From positions 9,805,501 to 9,869,500 of the forward strand of contig NZ_CP012670.1 in the NCBI RefSeq assembly GCF_004135735.1: a DNA stretch of 64,000 bases, read 5' to 3'. The translations under genes and the position numbers were made by a program. Of this stretch, positions 10,301 through 18,171 are shown piece by piece. The notes below the pieces were generated by a model. That model was not told where the DNA came from and did no database searches. It saw nothing but the letters and a program-made list of their open reading frames with translations. Source of the DNA: Sorangium cellulosum (GTDB lineage: Bacteria; Myxococcota_A; Polyangia; Polyangiales; Polyangiaceae). Positions within the stretch are counted from its first letter, which is position 1; the number at the start of each line of letters is the position of its first letter.

Positions 10301-10572
10301 ACGACGCCGTGCTCCACGGCTCCATCGCGCGGCTCCGCCCGGTCCTGATGACCGCGCTCGTGGCCGCGCTCGGCTTCGTCCCGATGGCGCTCGCCACCGG
10401 CACCGGCTCCGAGGTGCAGCGGCCCCTGGCGACGGTCGTGATCGGCGGGATCCTCTCCTCCACGGCGCTCACGCTGCTCGTCCTGCCGGTGCTCTACCGG
10501 CTGACCCATCGACCGGGAGAGCCGGCGGCCCCTGGCGAGCCCGCGGAGCTCGCGGCAGGTCCACAGCCGTGA
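7336..10572 (+). CDS. czcA: Heavy-metal RND efflux pump (CzcA/CusA family)
   Basis: Inner-membrane proton-driven exporter of divalent or monovalent heavy metals, 1078 residues (family about 1040-1070). It shows the HME-RND hallmarks: NRLPIDAVPDITNVQVQINT after the first helix, and the TM4 proton-relay segment DFGLIVDGSVIIVEN near residue 405, with both Asp and the Glu. Twelve membrane segments can be followed, with two large periplasmic loops. GAAGGAGG stands eight bases before the ATG. It is coupled by GTGA overlap to the chromate transporter. A Pro/Gly/Ala-rich insert (about residues 800-825, HAPGPSGPTVAAAARTAG) in the second periplasmic half makes it slightly longer than usual. Confidence 0.95.
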   Translation: MLTLLAKLLAFSVRHRWFVVVLTIAVGALGVYNFNRLPIDAVPDITNVQVQINTSVKALSPVEVERRVTFPIEWAMGGIPGVEQVRSLSRYGLSQVTVIFEDGTDIYWARQLVSERLAAAKESLPPGLGEPQLGPIATGLGEIYMWTLEAAPDARRPDGQPYDLTDLRTIQDWIVRPQIRTVPGVTEVNSIGGHERLYQVSPDPAKLVGYGLSFRDVLEALAANNANAGGGYIEHKGEQYLVRATGLVQGEEDIRGIVVGHQGEVPIRVEDVAEVGVGRELRTGAATEDGEEAVIGTAIMLVGENGRAVSRRVDDQIKAVNKSLPPGVTVKTVYDRTYLVDATLETVRNSLLEGAALVVVVLFLLLGNLRAAFIAALAIPFSMLIAVTGMAHGKISGNLMSLGAIDFGLIVDGSVIIVENCVRRFAEEQRRLGRGLTREERIDLAYEASQEVRKATIFGEIIIAIVYLPILTLTGIEGKMFRPMAQTVVLALAGATILSMTFVPALVALLLTGRVSEKENFVFRHARRAYERVLSWALSHKPAVLGVAGVVLVATGLVAAGLGREFAPRLSEGALALQPARIPSISLTTSVAMQAQLERVLKERFPDEIEHVFARTGTAEVATDPMGPNVSDTYLMLKPRSGWKKAATQEELAEAIEEVIRELPGQNYEFSQPIELRFNELISGVRSDVAVKVFGDDLEVMLAEAKKIGAVLARTPGAADVKVEQVTGLPVLTIDVDRPMAARYGLNVADVQAVVEAAVGGVSAGEVFEGDKRFDLVLRLPDAIRRDLGALERLPIPLRDTGEHAPGPSGPTVAAAARTAGRAAFVPLGAVARISVEEGPNQVSREDGKRRVVVQCNVRGRDLGGFVADAEERIDAEIKLPPGYWMSWGGQFENLLAAQRRLAVVVPLALGLIFGLLFLSVGTLRNAALIFTGVPLALTGGILALWARGLPISISAAVGFIALSGVAVLNGLVMVTFIENMRQRGEALDDAVLHGSIARLRPVLMTALVAALGFVPMALATGTGSEVQRPLATVVIGGILSSTALTLLVLPVLYRLTHRPGEPAAPGEPAELAAGPQP

Positions 10573-11807
10573 GGGACGAGCCGACCCCCGCATCCACGTC
10601 GGTCCGGCGCTGGACGGCGGCGGATCTGCGCGAGCTCGCGTGGCTCTTTCTGCGCCTCGGCGTGACGGCGTTCGGGGGGCCCGCCGCGCACATCGCGATG
10701 ATGCAGGACGAGGTCGTGCGCCGGCGCAGGTGGCTCTCCGAGGAGCGCTTCCTCGACCTGCTCGGCGCGACCAACCTCATCCCCGGCCCCAACTCCACGG
10801 AGATGGCGATCCACATCGGCTACGAGCGAGCGCGGGGACCGGGCCTCGCGGTGGCCGGCATCTGCTTCATCGTGCCCGCGATGCTCATCACGGGCGCCCT
10901 CGGCTGGGCGTACGTGCGCTTCGGCACGCTGCCGACGGCGACGTGGCTGCTCTACGGCATCAAGCCCGTGATGATCGCCGTCGTGGTGCGGGCGATCGGC
11001 GCGCTCGCGCCGAGGGCGGCCCGCACCACGCCGCTCCGGCTCCTCGGCGCGACGGCCGCCGTCCTCGCGTGGCTCGGCGTGAACGAGCTCGCCGTGCTGC
11101 TCGGCGCGGGCGCCGCCAGCGCGGCGCTCGCGCGCCTCGGCGGGGGTCCCGGCGCGCCCTCCGCCCGGCCCCCGGCGCAGGACAGCCGGCCTCCGGCGCC
11201 GGACGGGGAGCGCGCCGGCGGCAGGGCGGTCGCGCTGGCGCCCTGGCTCCCCGGGTTCGCCGCCGCGGGCGCGGTCACGCTGCCGGGCCTCTTCTGGGTG
11301 TTCTTCAAGACCGGCGCCGTCCTCTTCGGCAGCGGCTATGTCTTGCTCGCCTTCCTGCGCGCCGATCTCGTGGAGCGCCTCGGCTGGATGACCGAGGCGC
11401 AGCTCGTGGACGCCATCGCCGTGGGGCAGGTCACGCCGGGGCCCGTGTTCACCACGGCGACGTTCGTGGGCTACGTGCTGGCTGGCCCTGCGGGCGCGCT
11501 CGTCGCGACGCTCGGCATCTTCTTGCCCGCGTTCTTCTTCGTCGCCGTGAGCGGCCCCCTGGTGCCGCGGCTGCGCCGCTCGCCGGTCGCGGGGGCGGTC
11601 CTCGATGGGGTGAACGTCGCCTCGCTCGCCCTCATGCTGGTCGTGACGGCGCAGCTCGGGCGCGCCTCGCTCATCGATCTGCCCACCGCGCTGCTGGCGG
11701 CCGCGAGCGCGCTGCTGCTCTTTCGCTTCAAGATCAACACGACGTGGCTGATCGCCCTCGGCGGCGCGCTCGGCTGGGCCATCCACCGCGCGGGGCTCGC
11801 GGGGTGA
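10569..11807 (+). CDS. chrA: Chromate transporter ChrA (CHR superfamily)
   Basis: Chromate exporter, 412 residues: the long, two-domain form in which both CHR halves are fused. The N-half motif FLRLGVTAFGGPAAHIAMM and the matching C-half FFKTGAVLFGSGYVLLAFLR are both present, as are NLIPGPNSTEMA and AVGQVTPGPVFTTATFVGY. A Pro/Ala-rich linker (about residues 195-220) separates the halves. Translation starts at a GTG that overlaps the RND pump stop (GTGA), so chromate export is physically tied to cation export. Start choice: this GTG gives the expected short cytosolic lead before WLFLRLG. Confidence 0.92.
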   Translation: MRDEPTPASTSVRRWTAADLRELAWLFLRLGVTAFGGPAAHIAMMQDEVVRRRRWLSEERFLDLLGATNLIPGPNSTEMAIHIGYERARGPGLAVAGICFIVPAMLITGALGWAYVRFGTLPTATWLLYGIKPVMIAVVVRAIGALAPRAARTTPLRLLGATAAVLAWLGVNELAVLLGAGAASAALARLGGGPGAPSARPPAQDSRPPAPDGERAGGRAVALAPWLPGFAAAGAVTLPGLFWVFFKTGAVLFGSGYVLLAFLRADLVERLGWMTEAQLVDAIAVGQVTPGPVFTTATFVGYVLAGPAGALVATLGIFLPAFFFVAVSGPLVPRLRRSPVAGAVLDGVNVASLALMLVVTAQLGRASLIDLPTALLAAASALLLFRFKINTTWLIALGGALGWAIHRAGLAG

Positions 11808-11884
11808 GCTCCGCGGCGGACCGCGCGGCCCGGCGGCTGTTGGGGCTCGCCCCCCTCAGGGCGCATGGTACGCTCTGCTGGCTC

Positions 11885-12241
11885 GTGATCCGGCAGCGAA
11901 GGCGAAATTCTCGATCCAGGTGGACGCGGCGGCTCGTCCGGCTGCTCTCCGCGGTCGTGCTCGCCTTGTTCATGAGCCAGCAGACGGCGGCGTATGCCTT
12001 CGTCGCCGTCGACGACTGCGGCGAGTCGTGTCCCGACGATGAGGACCGGGGGGACTGCCCTTGTCCCCTGGACTGCGCCTCGGGGTGCTGCGCGGCGAGG
12101 ATCCCGGCGTTCCCGCCCTCGCCCAGCATTCCGGTCCTGCTCGCGCCCTCCTCCGCGGAGCTGCTGCCGCTCCTGCCCGAGCGCGCGCCCCCGTCGCCCG
12201 AGGCGCGCGAAGTGCTCCACGTCCCAAGGCACCTCACCTAG
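11885..12241 (+). CDS. Small Cys-rich exported protein (efflux leader gene 2)
   Basis: A 118-residue protein of unknown function. An Arg-rich N-terminus and a signal-like helix (LLSAVVLALFMSQQTAAYAF) precede an acidic Cys segment (DDCGESCPDDEDRGDC) and a cluster CPCPLDCASGCCAARIP, then a Pro/Leu-rich tail. The layout matches the protein at 4165-4554. I chose GTG 11885 because TACGCT lies ten bases before it and it gives a conventional signal n-region. An in-frame GTG at 11804, overlapping the chrA stop, is the alternative. It is probably a periplasmic thiolate metal-binding accessory to the second efflux module. Confidence 0.5.
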   Translation: MIRQRRRNSRSRWTRRLVRLLSAVVLALFMSQQTAAYAFVAVDDCGESCPDDEDRGDCPCPLDCASGCCAARIPAFPPSPSIPVLLAPSSAELLPLLPERAPPSPEAREVLHVPRHLT

Positions 12242-12573
12242 CAAGGCGCTGATGGCCGCTCCGCGGCCCGAGCCGTCGATCGCGCTCCGCGGAGCTCCAC
12301 GTGGGCCTTGTCCGCCCTCGGTGGCCTCAGCGGATCGCGGCGTGGTCCAGCGCCCTGCCATGCCCGGCGGAGGGCGGTGACCGCCGCACGTCGTCGCGCG
12401 CCCGCTCCGGCGCGCCCGTTCAGGGCTGCTCTACCCACCTCGCGCATCGCGCGCGCGGGCAGGTCGACGGCGGGGGCGGCGGCGCTGCGCGGCGGTGCGC
12501 TGGCGCGGCAGCGACGGTATGCCCGAGGCTCGTTCATCACGTGACGTTGCGGACAACAAGGAAGGATAGCCAT
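12242..12573 (+). other. Gap between the two efflux modules
   Basis: About 330 bases without a convincing gene. The region is GC-rich, and its short open frames are Arg/Ala-rich by composition. It ends in a purine-rich ribosome-site region (CAAGGAAGGA) for the next gene. No clear promoter hexamers or terminator were recognised. Confidence 0.4.
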
Positions 12574-12903
12574 ATGAAGACTCATCCCATCTCGCTCGTG
12601 CTCTGCGTCCTCGCCCTCGGCGCTGCGTCGTGCTCGAAGGAAGCGCCGAGCGCCGGCGAGGCCGCGCCCGAGCAGGCGCAGGCGAAGGCGGTGCACGCGC
12701 CCGCCGACGTGAAGCCCGGCTCCCACGAGGACTGGTGCGGGGAGCACGAGGTGCCGGAGTCGCAGTGCACCCGCTGCAACCCGGATCTGGTGCCGGCCTT
12801 CAAGGCCACGGGCGACTGGTGCGCGGAGCACGGGCTGCCCGAGTCGCAGTGCCTGAAGTGCAACCCCGACCTGAAGATCGTCAGGCCGCCGAAGGGGAGC
12901 TGA
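12574..12903 (+). CDS. Lipoprotein with tandem DWCxEH...C..CNPD metal-binding-like repeats
   Basis: A 109-residue predicted lipoprotein: signal MKTHPISLVLCVLALGAASC with lipobox Cys20, an Ala/Glu linker, then two near-identical repeats of about 27 residues. Each has the form DWCxEHxxPESQCxxCNPDL (about residues 51-71 and 78-98). The spacing of one Cys, one His and a CxxC suggests a zinc-ribbon-like metal site in each repeat. AAGGAAGG precedes the ATG. The same module is present in the N-terminus of the adaptor encoded one base downstream, so this lipoprotein is best read as a metallochaperone or reservoir for that adaptor. That function is inferred; the motif is directly visible. Confidence 0.75.
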   Translation: MKTHPISLVLCVLALGAASCSKEAPSAGEAAPEQAQAKAVHAPADVKPGSHEDWCGEHEVPESQCTRCNPDLVPAFKATGDWCAEHGLPESQCLKCNPDLKIVRPPKGS

Positions 12904-12904
12904 G

Positions 12905-14269
12905 ATGGCTCATCGCACGTACGTCGTCGTGCTCCTGCTCCTCGCCGCCCTCGCGGGGTGCGAGACGCAGGGGGCCGAGAGGGCCGCGCAGGAGGAGGCC
13001 GAGGCGAGGCCCAGGGCGGCGTCGGCCGTCGAGGGCGCCATGTGCAAGGAGCACGGCGTGCTGGAGGCGCTCTGCACGAAGTGCAATCCGAGGCTCGTCC
13101 CGGTCTTCCAGGCGAAGGGCGACTGGTGCAAAGAGCACGGATTCCCGGAGTCCATCTGCCCCCTCTGCCACCCCGAGCGCGGGGGCAAGCCGGCGGCCGA
13201 CGTCACGAGCGACGGCGCGCCGGCCGACGGGACGAAGGTCAAGCTCAGGACCAGGGACACGGCCCGGCTCGCCGGCATCGTCACCGAGAAGGCCGTCGAG
13301 CGGCAGGGCGGCGGCGGCATCCCCGTGACCGCCAGGATCGTCTACGACGCGCTCAAGGTGGCGGAGATCAACGCCCGCGCCGCGGGGGTCGTCCGGCGGC
13401 TCCACGTGGACGTGGGCGCGGAGGTCGAGAAGGGCGCGCCGCTCGCGATCATCGACAGCGCCGACGTGGGGGCGGATCGATCGCGGCTGGCCAGCGCGCT
13501 GTCGCGCCTCAAGATCGCCGAGGAGAACCTGCGGCGCGAGGAGCAGCTCGAGAAGGAGGGGGTCTCGTCGCGCCGGAGCGTCCTCGCCGCGCAGCAGGAG
13601 CTCGACGCCGCCCGCGCCGAGCGCGCCTCCTTCGCGGCCTCCCTGGCCGTCGTGGGCGCGAGCGCGGGCGGGAGCGGGGGCTACACGCTCACGACCCCGC
13701 TCGCCGGCGTCGTGACCCAGCGCAAGGCGACCGTGGGCCGGCTCGTCGGCGTCGAGGAGACCCTGTTCGAGGTGGTCGACGTCTCGAGCATGTGGGCCGA
13801 GCTCGACGTGCCCGAGACCGATCTTCCGGCCGTCGCGCTGAAGCAGCCGGTGGTCCTCGAGGTCGACGGCCTGAAGGGGCGCGAGCTCAAGGGCGAGATC
13901 ACGTACGTGGCCCCGGCCATCGACCCGGCCACGCGCACGGCCAAGGCGCGCGTCCCGCTCGCGAACCCCGACGGCGCGCTGCGGGCCAACATGTTCGGCC
14001 GGGCGCGCATCCTCGCCCCGTCGCGCGCCGCGGTCATGGTGCCCCGCGCCGCCGTCCAGCGCGCGAGGACGGTGAAGCTCGTGTTCGTGCGGCTCGCGGA
14101 GGACCAGTTCGAGGCGCGGCGGGTCGAGATCGGGGCCACCGAGGGCAACCTCGTCGAGGTGACGAAGGGCGTGCGCCCGGGCGAGGAGGTCGCGACCGAA
14201 GGGAGCTTCCTGCTCAAGACCGAGACGCTCAAGGAGAGCATCGGCGCGGGCTGCTGCGGCGAGGAGTGA
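12905..14269 (+). CDS. RND efflux adaptor lipoprotein with N-terminal Cys/His modules
   Basis: Periplasmic adaptor of a heavy-metal RND exporter, 454 residues. It has a lipoprotein signal (VVLLLLAALAGC). It then carries two Cys/His modules: MCKEHGVLEALCTKCNPRL and DWCKEHGFPESICPLCHPE at about residues 45-90. The standard adaptor core follows (ARAAGVVRRLHVDVGAEVEKG, helical hairpin, TPLAGVVTQRKATVG, then beta-barrel). The C-terminus ends GAGCCGEE, adding another thiol pair. The second N-terminal module is the closest match to the repeats of the preceding lipoprotein; the first is degenerate. It replaces the His-rich segment of the other adaptor, suggesting a softer, thiol-preferring metal. Ten bases separate it from the pump gene. 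Confidence 0.9.
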   Translation: MAHRTYVVVLLLLAALAGCETQGAERAAQEEAEARPRAASAVEGAMCKEHGVLEALCTKCNPRLVPVFQAKGDWCKEHGFPESICPLCHPERGGKPAADVTSDGAPADGTKVKLRTRDTARLAGIVTEKAVERQGGGGIPVTARIVYDALKVAEINARAAGVVRRLHVDVGAEVEKGAPLAIIDSADVGADRSRLASALSRLKIAEENLRREEQLEKEGVSSRRSVLAAQQELDAARAERASFAASLAVVGASAGGSGGYTLTTPLAGVVTQRKATVGRLVGVEETLFEVVDVSSMWAELDVPETDLPAVALKQPVVLEVDGLKGRELKGEITYVAPAIDPATRTAKARVPLANPDGALRANMFGRARILAPSRAAVMVPRAAVQRARTVKLVFVRLAEDQFEARRVEIGATEGNLVEVTKGVRPGEEVATEGSFLLKTETLKESIGAGCCGEE

Positions 14270-14279
14270 GGCGCGGGCC

Positions 14280-17200
14280 ATGCTGAACGCCGTCATCACC
14301 TGGTCGCTCCGCCACCGGCTGCTCGTGATCCTGGCCTCGATCGGCCTCTCCCTGGCGGGCCTCCTCGCCTTCCGCCGCCTGCCGATCGACGCCTTCCCGG
14401 ACACGACGCCGGTGCAGGTGCAGATCAACACCGTCGCCCCTGCCCTCTCGCCCGTCGAGATCGAGCGCCAGATCACGGCGCCCGTCGAGCAGGCGATCTC
14501 GGGGCTGCCGAGGCTCGAGGAGGTCCGCTCGCTCTCCCGCTTCGGCCTCTCGCAGGTCACCGCCCGCTTCGAGGACGACACGGACGTCTACCTGGCCCGC
14601 CAGGTCGTCATGGAGCGGCTCCAGACCGTGGCGCTGCCGGCGGGCATCGATCGCCCGGAGCTCGGCCCGGTCGCCACCGGGCTCGGCGAGGTGTTCCACT
14701 ACGTGGTCACCGGCAAGGGCAAGTCGCTGAGCGAGCTGCGCACGGTCCACGACTGGGTCATCGCGCCGCAGCTCCGCTCGGTGCGGGGCGTCGCCGAGGT
14801 CAACGCCTGGGGCGGCGACGAGCGGCAGATCCAGGTCCTCGTCGACCCGGCGGAGCTCTCGGCGCGGGGGCTCTCGCTCCACGACCTGTCCGAGGCCCTG
14901 GAGCGCAACAACGCCAACGTGGGCGGGGGCACCCTGGACCAGGCGGGCGAGTCGAGCCTGATCCAGGGCATCGGCATCGCCACGCGCGTGCGCGACATCG
15001 AGGACATCGTGGTCGCCGCCAGGGGCGGGGCGCCGATCCGGGTCCGCGACGTGGCCCGGGTGGTCGAGGGGCGCGAGATCCGGCGGGGCGCGGTCACCGC
15101 GGACGGCCAGGGAGAGGTCGTGCTCGGCCTCGGCTTCATGCTGATGGGCGAGAACAGCCACGAGGTCACGACGCGGCTCAAGGCGCGCCTGGAAGAGGTC
15201 GAGAAGAGCCTCCCGGAGGGGGTCGACGTCGCCGTCGTGTACGACCGCACCGAGCTCATCGACAGGGTGCTCGGCACCGTGGAGAAGAACCTGCTCGAGG
15301 GCGCGCTCCTCGTCGTGGCGGTGCTCTTCGCCTTCCTCGGCAACCTCCGCGCCGGGCTCATCGTGGCCTCGGCCATCCCGCTGTCGATGCTCTTCGCGTT
15401 CGACCTCATGCTGCGCGCGGGCGTGGCGGGGAGCCTGATGAGCCTCGGCGCGATCGACTTCGGGCTGGTCGTCGACAGCTCGGTGATCATGGTCGAGAAC
15501 TCGGTCCGGCGGCTCTCCGAGGACGCGAGCGACCGGAGCACGACGGACGTCGTGCGCGACGCCTCGATCGAGGTGCGCAAGCCGACGATGTTCGGCGAGC
15601 TCATCATCATGATCGTCTACCTGCCGATCCTCGCGCTCGAGGGGGCGGAGGGGAAGCTGTTCCGGCCGATGGCGCTCACCGTGATCTTCGCGCTCGTCGG
15701 CTCGATGATCCTGTCGCTCACGCTCATGCCGGCGCTCGCGAGCCTGCTCCTGCCGCGCCGCATGAAGGAGCGCGAGAACGTGCTCGTGCGCGTCCTCAAG
15801 CGGGCCTACCGGCCCGCGCTGCAGCTCGCGCTCCGGTGGCGCTGGGCGGTGCTCGCCGGCGCCGCGCTGCTCCTCGGCAACGCGGTCTTCCTCGCGACGC
15901 GGCTCGGCGCCGAGTTCGTGCCGCGGCTCCGCGAGGGCACCCTCGTCGCCAACACCGTGCGGCTCTCGGGCGTCTCGGCGGGCGAGTCGATCCGCTACGG
16001 CACCCAGCTCGAGCGGCTCCTGCTCGACAGGTTCCCGGACGAGATCGAGCGCGTCTGGACCCGCACGGGCACCGCGGAGGTGGCGACGGACCCGATGGGG
16101 CTCGAGCTGTCCGACATGTTCATCACGCTCAGGCCGCGCGAGGCCTGGAAGCGCGCCGCGACGCAGGACGAGCTCGTCCAGGCGATGGAAGCGGAGCTCG
16201 CGGGGATGCCGGGCATGCGCGTCATCTACACGCAGCCGATCGAGATGCGGGTCAACGAGATGGTCGCGGGGATCCGGGCCGATCTGGGGGTGAAGCTGTT
16301 CGGCGACGACTTCGACACGCTGAAGCAGAAGGCGCGCGAGATCGAGGCCGTCCTCAAGCAGATCCCCGGCGCGGCCGACGTGGTGACCGAGCAGCTCACG
16401 GGGCAGCCCGTGCTCGAGATCGAGGTCGACCGCGACGCGATCGCGCGGCACGGCATCGCGGCCGCCGACGTGCTGGAGGTCGTCGAGGCGCTCGGCGCGC
16501 GGGAGGTGGGGCAGCTCCAGGAGGGCGAGCGCCGCTTCCCCGTGGTGCTGCGCATCGACGACCGCTACCGGGAGGACGCCGCCTCGATCGGCCGCATCCT
16601 GGTCACGGCGGCGGGCGGGGAGCGCATCCCGCTCGCGCGGCTCGCGAAGATCCGCACGGTCGAGGGGCCGACCGCGATCAACCGGGAGTGGGCGAAGCGC
16701 CGGATCGTCGTGCAGGCGAACGTCCGCGGCCGGGACGTGGGCACCTACGTCGAAGAGGCGAGAGACAGGCTGGATCGGGAGGTCGAGCTGCCGCCCGGCT
16801 ATTACGTCCGCTTCGGCGGGCAGTTCGAGCACCTCGAGCGCGCGCAGGCGCGCCTGCTCGTCGTCGTGCCCGTGGCCCTGGGGCTGATCCTGCTCCTGCT
16901 GTACCTCACCTACGGTCGGCTCCTCGATGCGGTCCGCGTCTTCACGGGCGTCCCGTTCGCCGCGATCGGCGGCGTCGTCGCGCTCTGGCTCCGCGACCTG
17001 CCGTTCAGCATCTCCGCGGGCGTCGGGTTCGTGGCGCTGTCGGGCGTGGCGGTGCTCGGGGACATGGTGCTCGTCTCCACCATCCGGCAGCTCACCGCGA
17101 CCGGCATGCCGGTGCGGGCGGCCATCGAGCTCGCGGCCGAGCGGCGCCTCCGCCCCGTCCTCATGACGGCGCTGGTCGCCTCGCTGGGCTTCGTGCCGAT

Positions 17201-17414
17201 GGCGCTGAACACGGGGGTCGGGGCCGAGGTGCAGCGCCCGCTGGCGACGGTCGTGATCGGCGGCGTGATCTCCTCCACGCTGCTCACGCTGCTCGTCCTG
17301 CCGGTGCTCTACAGCGTGGTCGGCGGGCGGCGCCGCGCGGAGGCCGCCGGCGGGACGGACGCCGCCGACCCCCCGCCGCGCCCTGGCCCGGCCCTGTCGC
17401 CCGCCGCGGAGTAG
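14280..17414 (+). CDS. Second heavy-metal RND efflux pump (CzcA/CusA family)
   Basis: A second HME-RND exporter, 1044 residues. It keeps RRLPIDAFPDTTPVQVQINT and the TM4 relay DFGLVVDSSVIMVEN near residue 392, where the usual Gly after the second Asp is Ser. It lacks the Pro/Gly insert of the first pump. The short C-terminal tail is Pro/Ala-rich. The pump is adjacent to an adaptor but has no dedicated TolC gene, so it probably uses the channel at 4713. The divergence between the two pumps, and the different adaptor metal modules, argue for different substrates rather than a recent duplication. Confidence 0.94.
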   Translation: MLNAVITWSLRHRLLVILASIGLSLAGLLAFRRLPIDAFPDTTPVQVQINTVAPALSPVEIERQITAPVEQAISGLPRLEEVRSLSRFGLSQVTARFEDDTDVYLARQVVMERLQTVALPAGIDRPELGPVATGLGEVFHYVVTGKGKSLSELRTVHDWVIAPQLRSVRGVAEVNAWGGDERQIQVLVDPAELSARGLSLHDLSEALERNNANVGGGTLDQAGESSLIQGIGIATRVRDIEDIVVAARGGAPIRVRDVARVVEGREIRRGAVTADGQGEVVLGLGFMLMGENSHEVTTRLKARLEEVEKSLPEGVDVAVVYDRTELIDRVLGTVEKNLLEGALLVVAVLFAFLGNLRAGLIVASAIPLSMLFAFDLMLRAGVAGSLMSLGAIDFGLVVDSSVIMVENSVRRLSEDASDRSTTDVVRDASIEVRKPTMFGELIIMIVYLPILALEGAEGKLFRPMALTVIFALVGSMILSLTLMPALASLLLPRRMKERENVLVRVLKRAYRPALQLALRWRWAVLAGAALLLGNAVFLATRLGAEFVPRLREGTLVANTVRLSGVSAGESIRYGTQLERLLLDRFPDEIERVWTRTGTAEVATDPMGLELSDMFITLRPREAWKRAATQDELVQAMEAELAGMPGMRVIYTQPIEMRVNEMVAGIRADLGVKLFGDDFDTLKQKAREIEAVLKQIPGAADVVTEQLTGQPVLEIEVDRDAIARHGIAAADVLEVVEALGAREVGQLQEGERRFPVVLRIDDRYREDAASIGRILVTAAGGERIPLARLAKIRTVEGPTAINREWAKRRIVVQANVRGRDVGTYVEEARDRLDREVELPPGYYVRFGGQFEHLERAQARLLVVVPVALGLILLLLYLTYGRLLDAVRVFTGVPFAAIGGVVALWLRDLPFSISAGVGFVALSGVAVLGDMVLVSTIRQLTATGMPVRAAIELAAERRLRPVLMTALVASLGFVPMALNTGVGAEVQRPLATVVIGGVISSTLLTLLVLPVLYSVVGGRRRAEAAGGTDAADPPPRPGPALSPAAE

Positions 17415-17417
17415 GCG

Positions 17418-17996
17418 ATGAGCGCGCGCGCCCGCCTCCGCAGGATCGCCGCCGCCGCGGGCGTCCTGGTCCTCGTCCAGGCGCTCGCGGTGGGGCTCTA
17501 CTGGGCCGTGGAGCGTCGCCGCGATGCGGAGCGGCCAGGTCGCCCGTTCGCGTACGAGCGGCTCGACGGCACCCGGCCTGTGCCGGACGCCGCCTTCGAG
17601 CGGCCGGACGGGACCTCGCTCCACCCGGGCGCCTTGCGCGGCCGGCCCGTGCTGCTCCACTTCTGGGCCACCTGGTGCGCCCCGTGCCGCGCGGAGCTCC
17701 CGCGCTTGCTGGAGCTCGGCCGAGAGCTGGAGGAGGCCGGCGGGCTCCAGCTCGTGGCCGTGAGCGTCGACGAGAGCTGGGAGGTCGTGCGCGCCTTCTT
17801 CGGGGGCGAGGTGCCTCCCGGCGTCGTGCGGGCCGGCTCGCCCGCGGTGCAGCGACGGTTCGGGGTCTCGACGTTGCCTGACACGTTCCTGGTCGAGGAA
17901 GACGGCACGATGGCCCTCCGGTTCACGGGCGCGAGGGACTGGCGAGCGCCCGAGGCGAGGGCGCTGCTGATGGAACGGGAGCGGCCAGGGCCCTGA
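17418..17996 (+). CDS. TlpA-type membrane-anchored thioredoxin
   Basis: Periplasmic thiol-disulfide oxidoreductase of 192 residues, tethered by an N-terminal helix (AAAAGVLVLVQALAVGLYWA). It has the thioredoxin active site WCAPC at residues 86-90 in HFWATWCAPCRAELP, the AVSVDE strand and a cis-Pro loop TLPDTF. It starts three bases after the pump stop, in the same operon. Its natural partners here are the Cys-rich lipoprotein and adaptor; keeping their thiols reduced for metal loading is a reasonable inference. Cytochrome c maturation is the better-known family role, but no cyt c genes are nearby. Confidence 0.9.
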   Translation: MSARARLRRIAAAAGVLVLVQALAVGLYWAVERRRDAERPGRPFAYERLDGTRPVPDAAFERPDGTSLHPGALRGRPVLLHFWATWCAPCRAELPRLLELGRELEEAGGLQLVAVSVDESWEVVRAFFGGEVPPGVVRAGSPAVQRRFGVSTLPDTFLVEEDGTMALRFTGARDWRAPEARALLMERERPGP

Positions 17997-18136
17997 GCGC
18001 GCTTCCTCCTCGCGCGCTCGTCTGGAGCGAGAGGGGAGCTCACGGTGGCTCGTCCCTGCCTCGCCCTCCCCCCGTCAACGCCGTCTCACGGGCGCAGCGA
18101 GCTCCGAAAGTCTGTGCTGAGCCAGCGCCTGTGCGC

Positions 18137-18167
18137 TTGATGCATCTAGCATAGTCCCCTATACTAT
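18137..18167 (+). promoter_or_regulatory. dmeR promoter with overlapping operator
   Basis: TTGATG (18137-18142), a 17-base spacer and TATACT (18160-18165) form a near-consensus sigma-70 promoter, rare in this GC-rich window. An inverted repeat ATAGT-N7-ACTAT with a C4 tract in its centre (18151-18167) covers the spacer end and the -10. This is the layout of operators bound by CsoR/RcnR-family repressors. The GTG of the repressor gene begins six bases after the -10, so the transcript is expected to be leaderless and the gene autoregulated. Confidence 0.75.
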
Positions 18168-18171
18168 CCGG

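Noticed and set aside
14229..17660. Very long open frame antisense to the second RND pump (and similar ones opposite czcA, acnA and the ATPase)
   Set aside because: His/Arg/Asp-rich translation mirrors the codon bias of the real gene on the other strand; no domain is recognisable.
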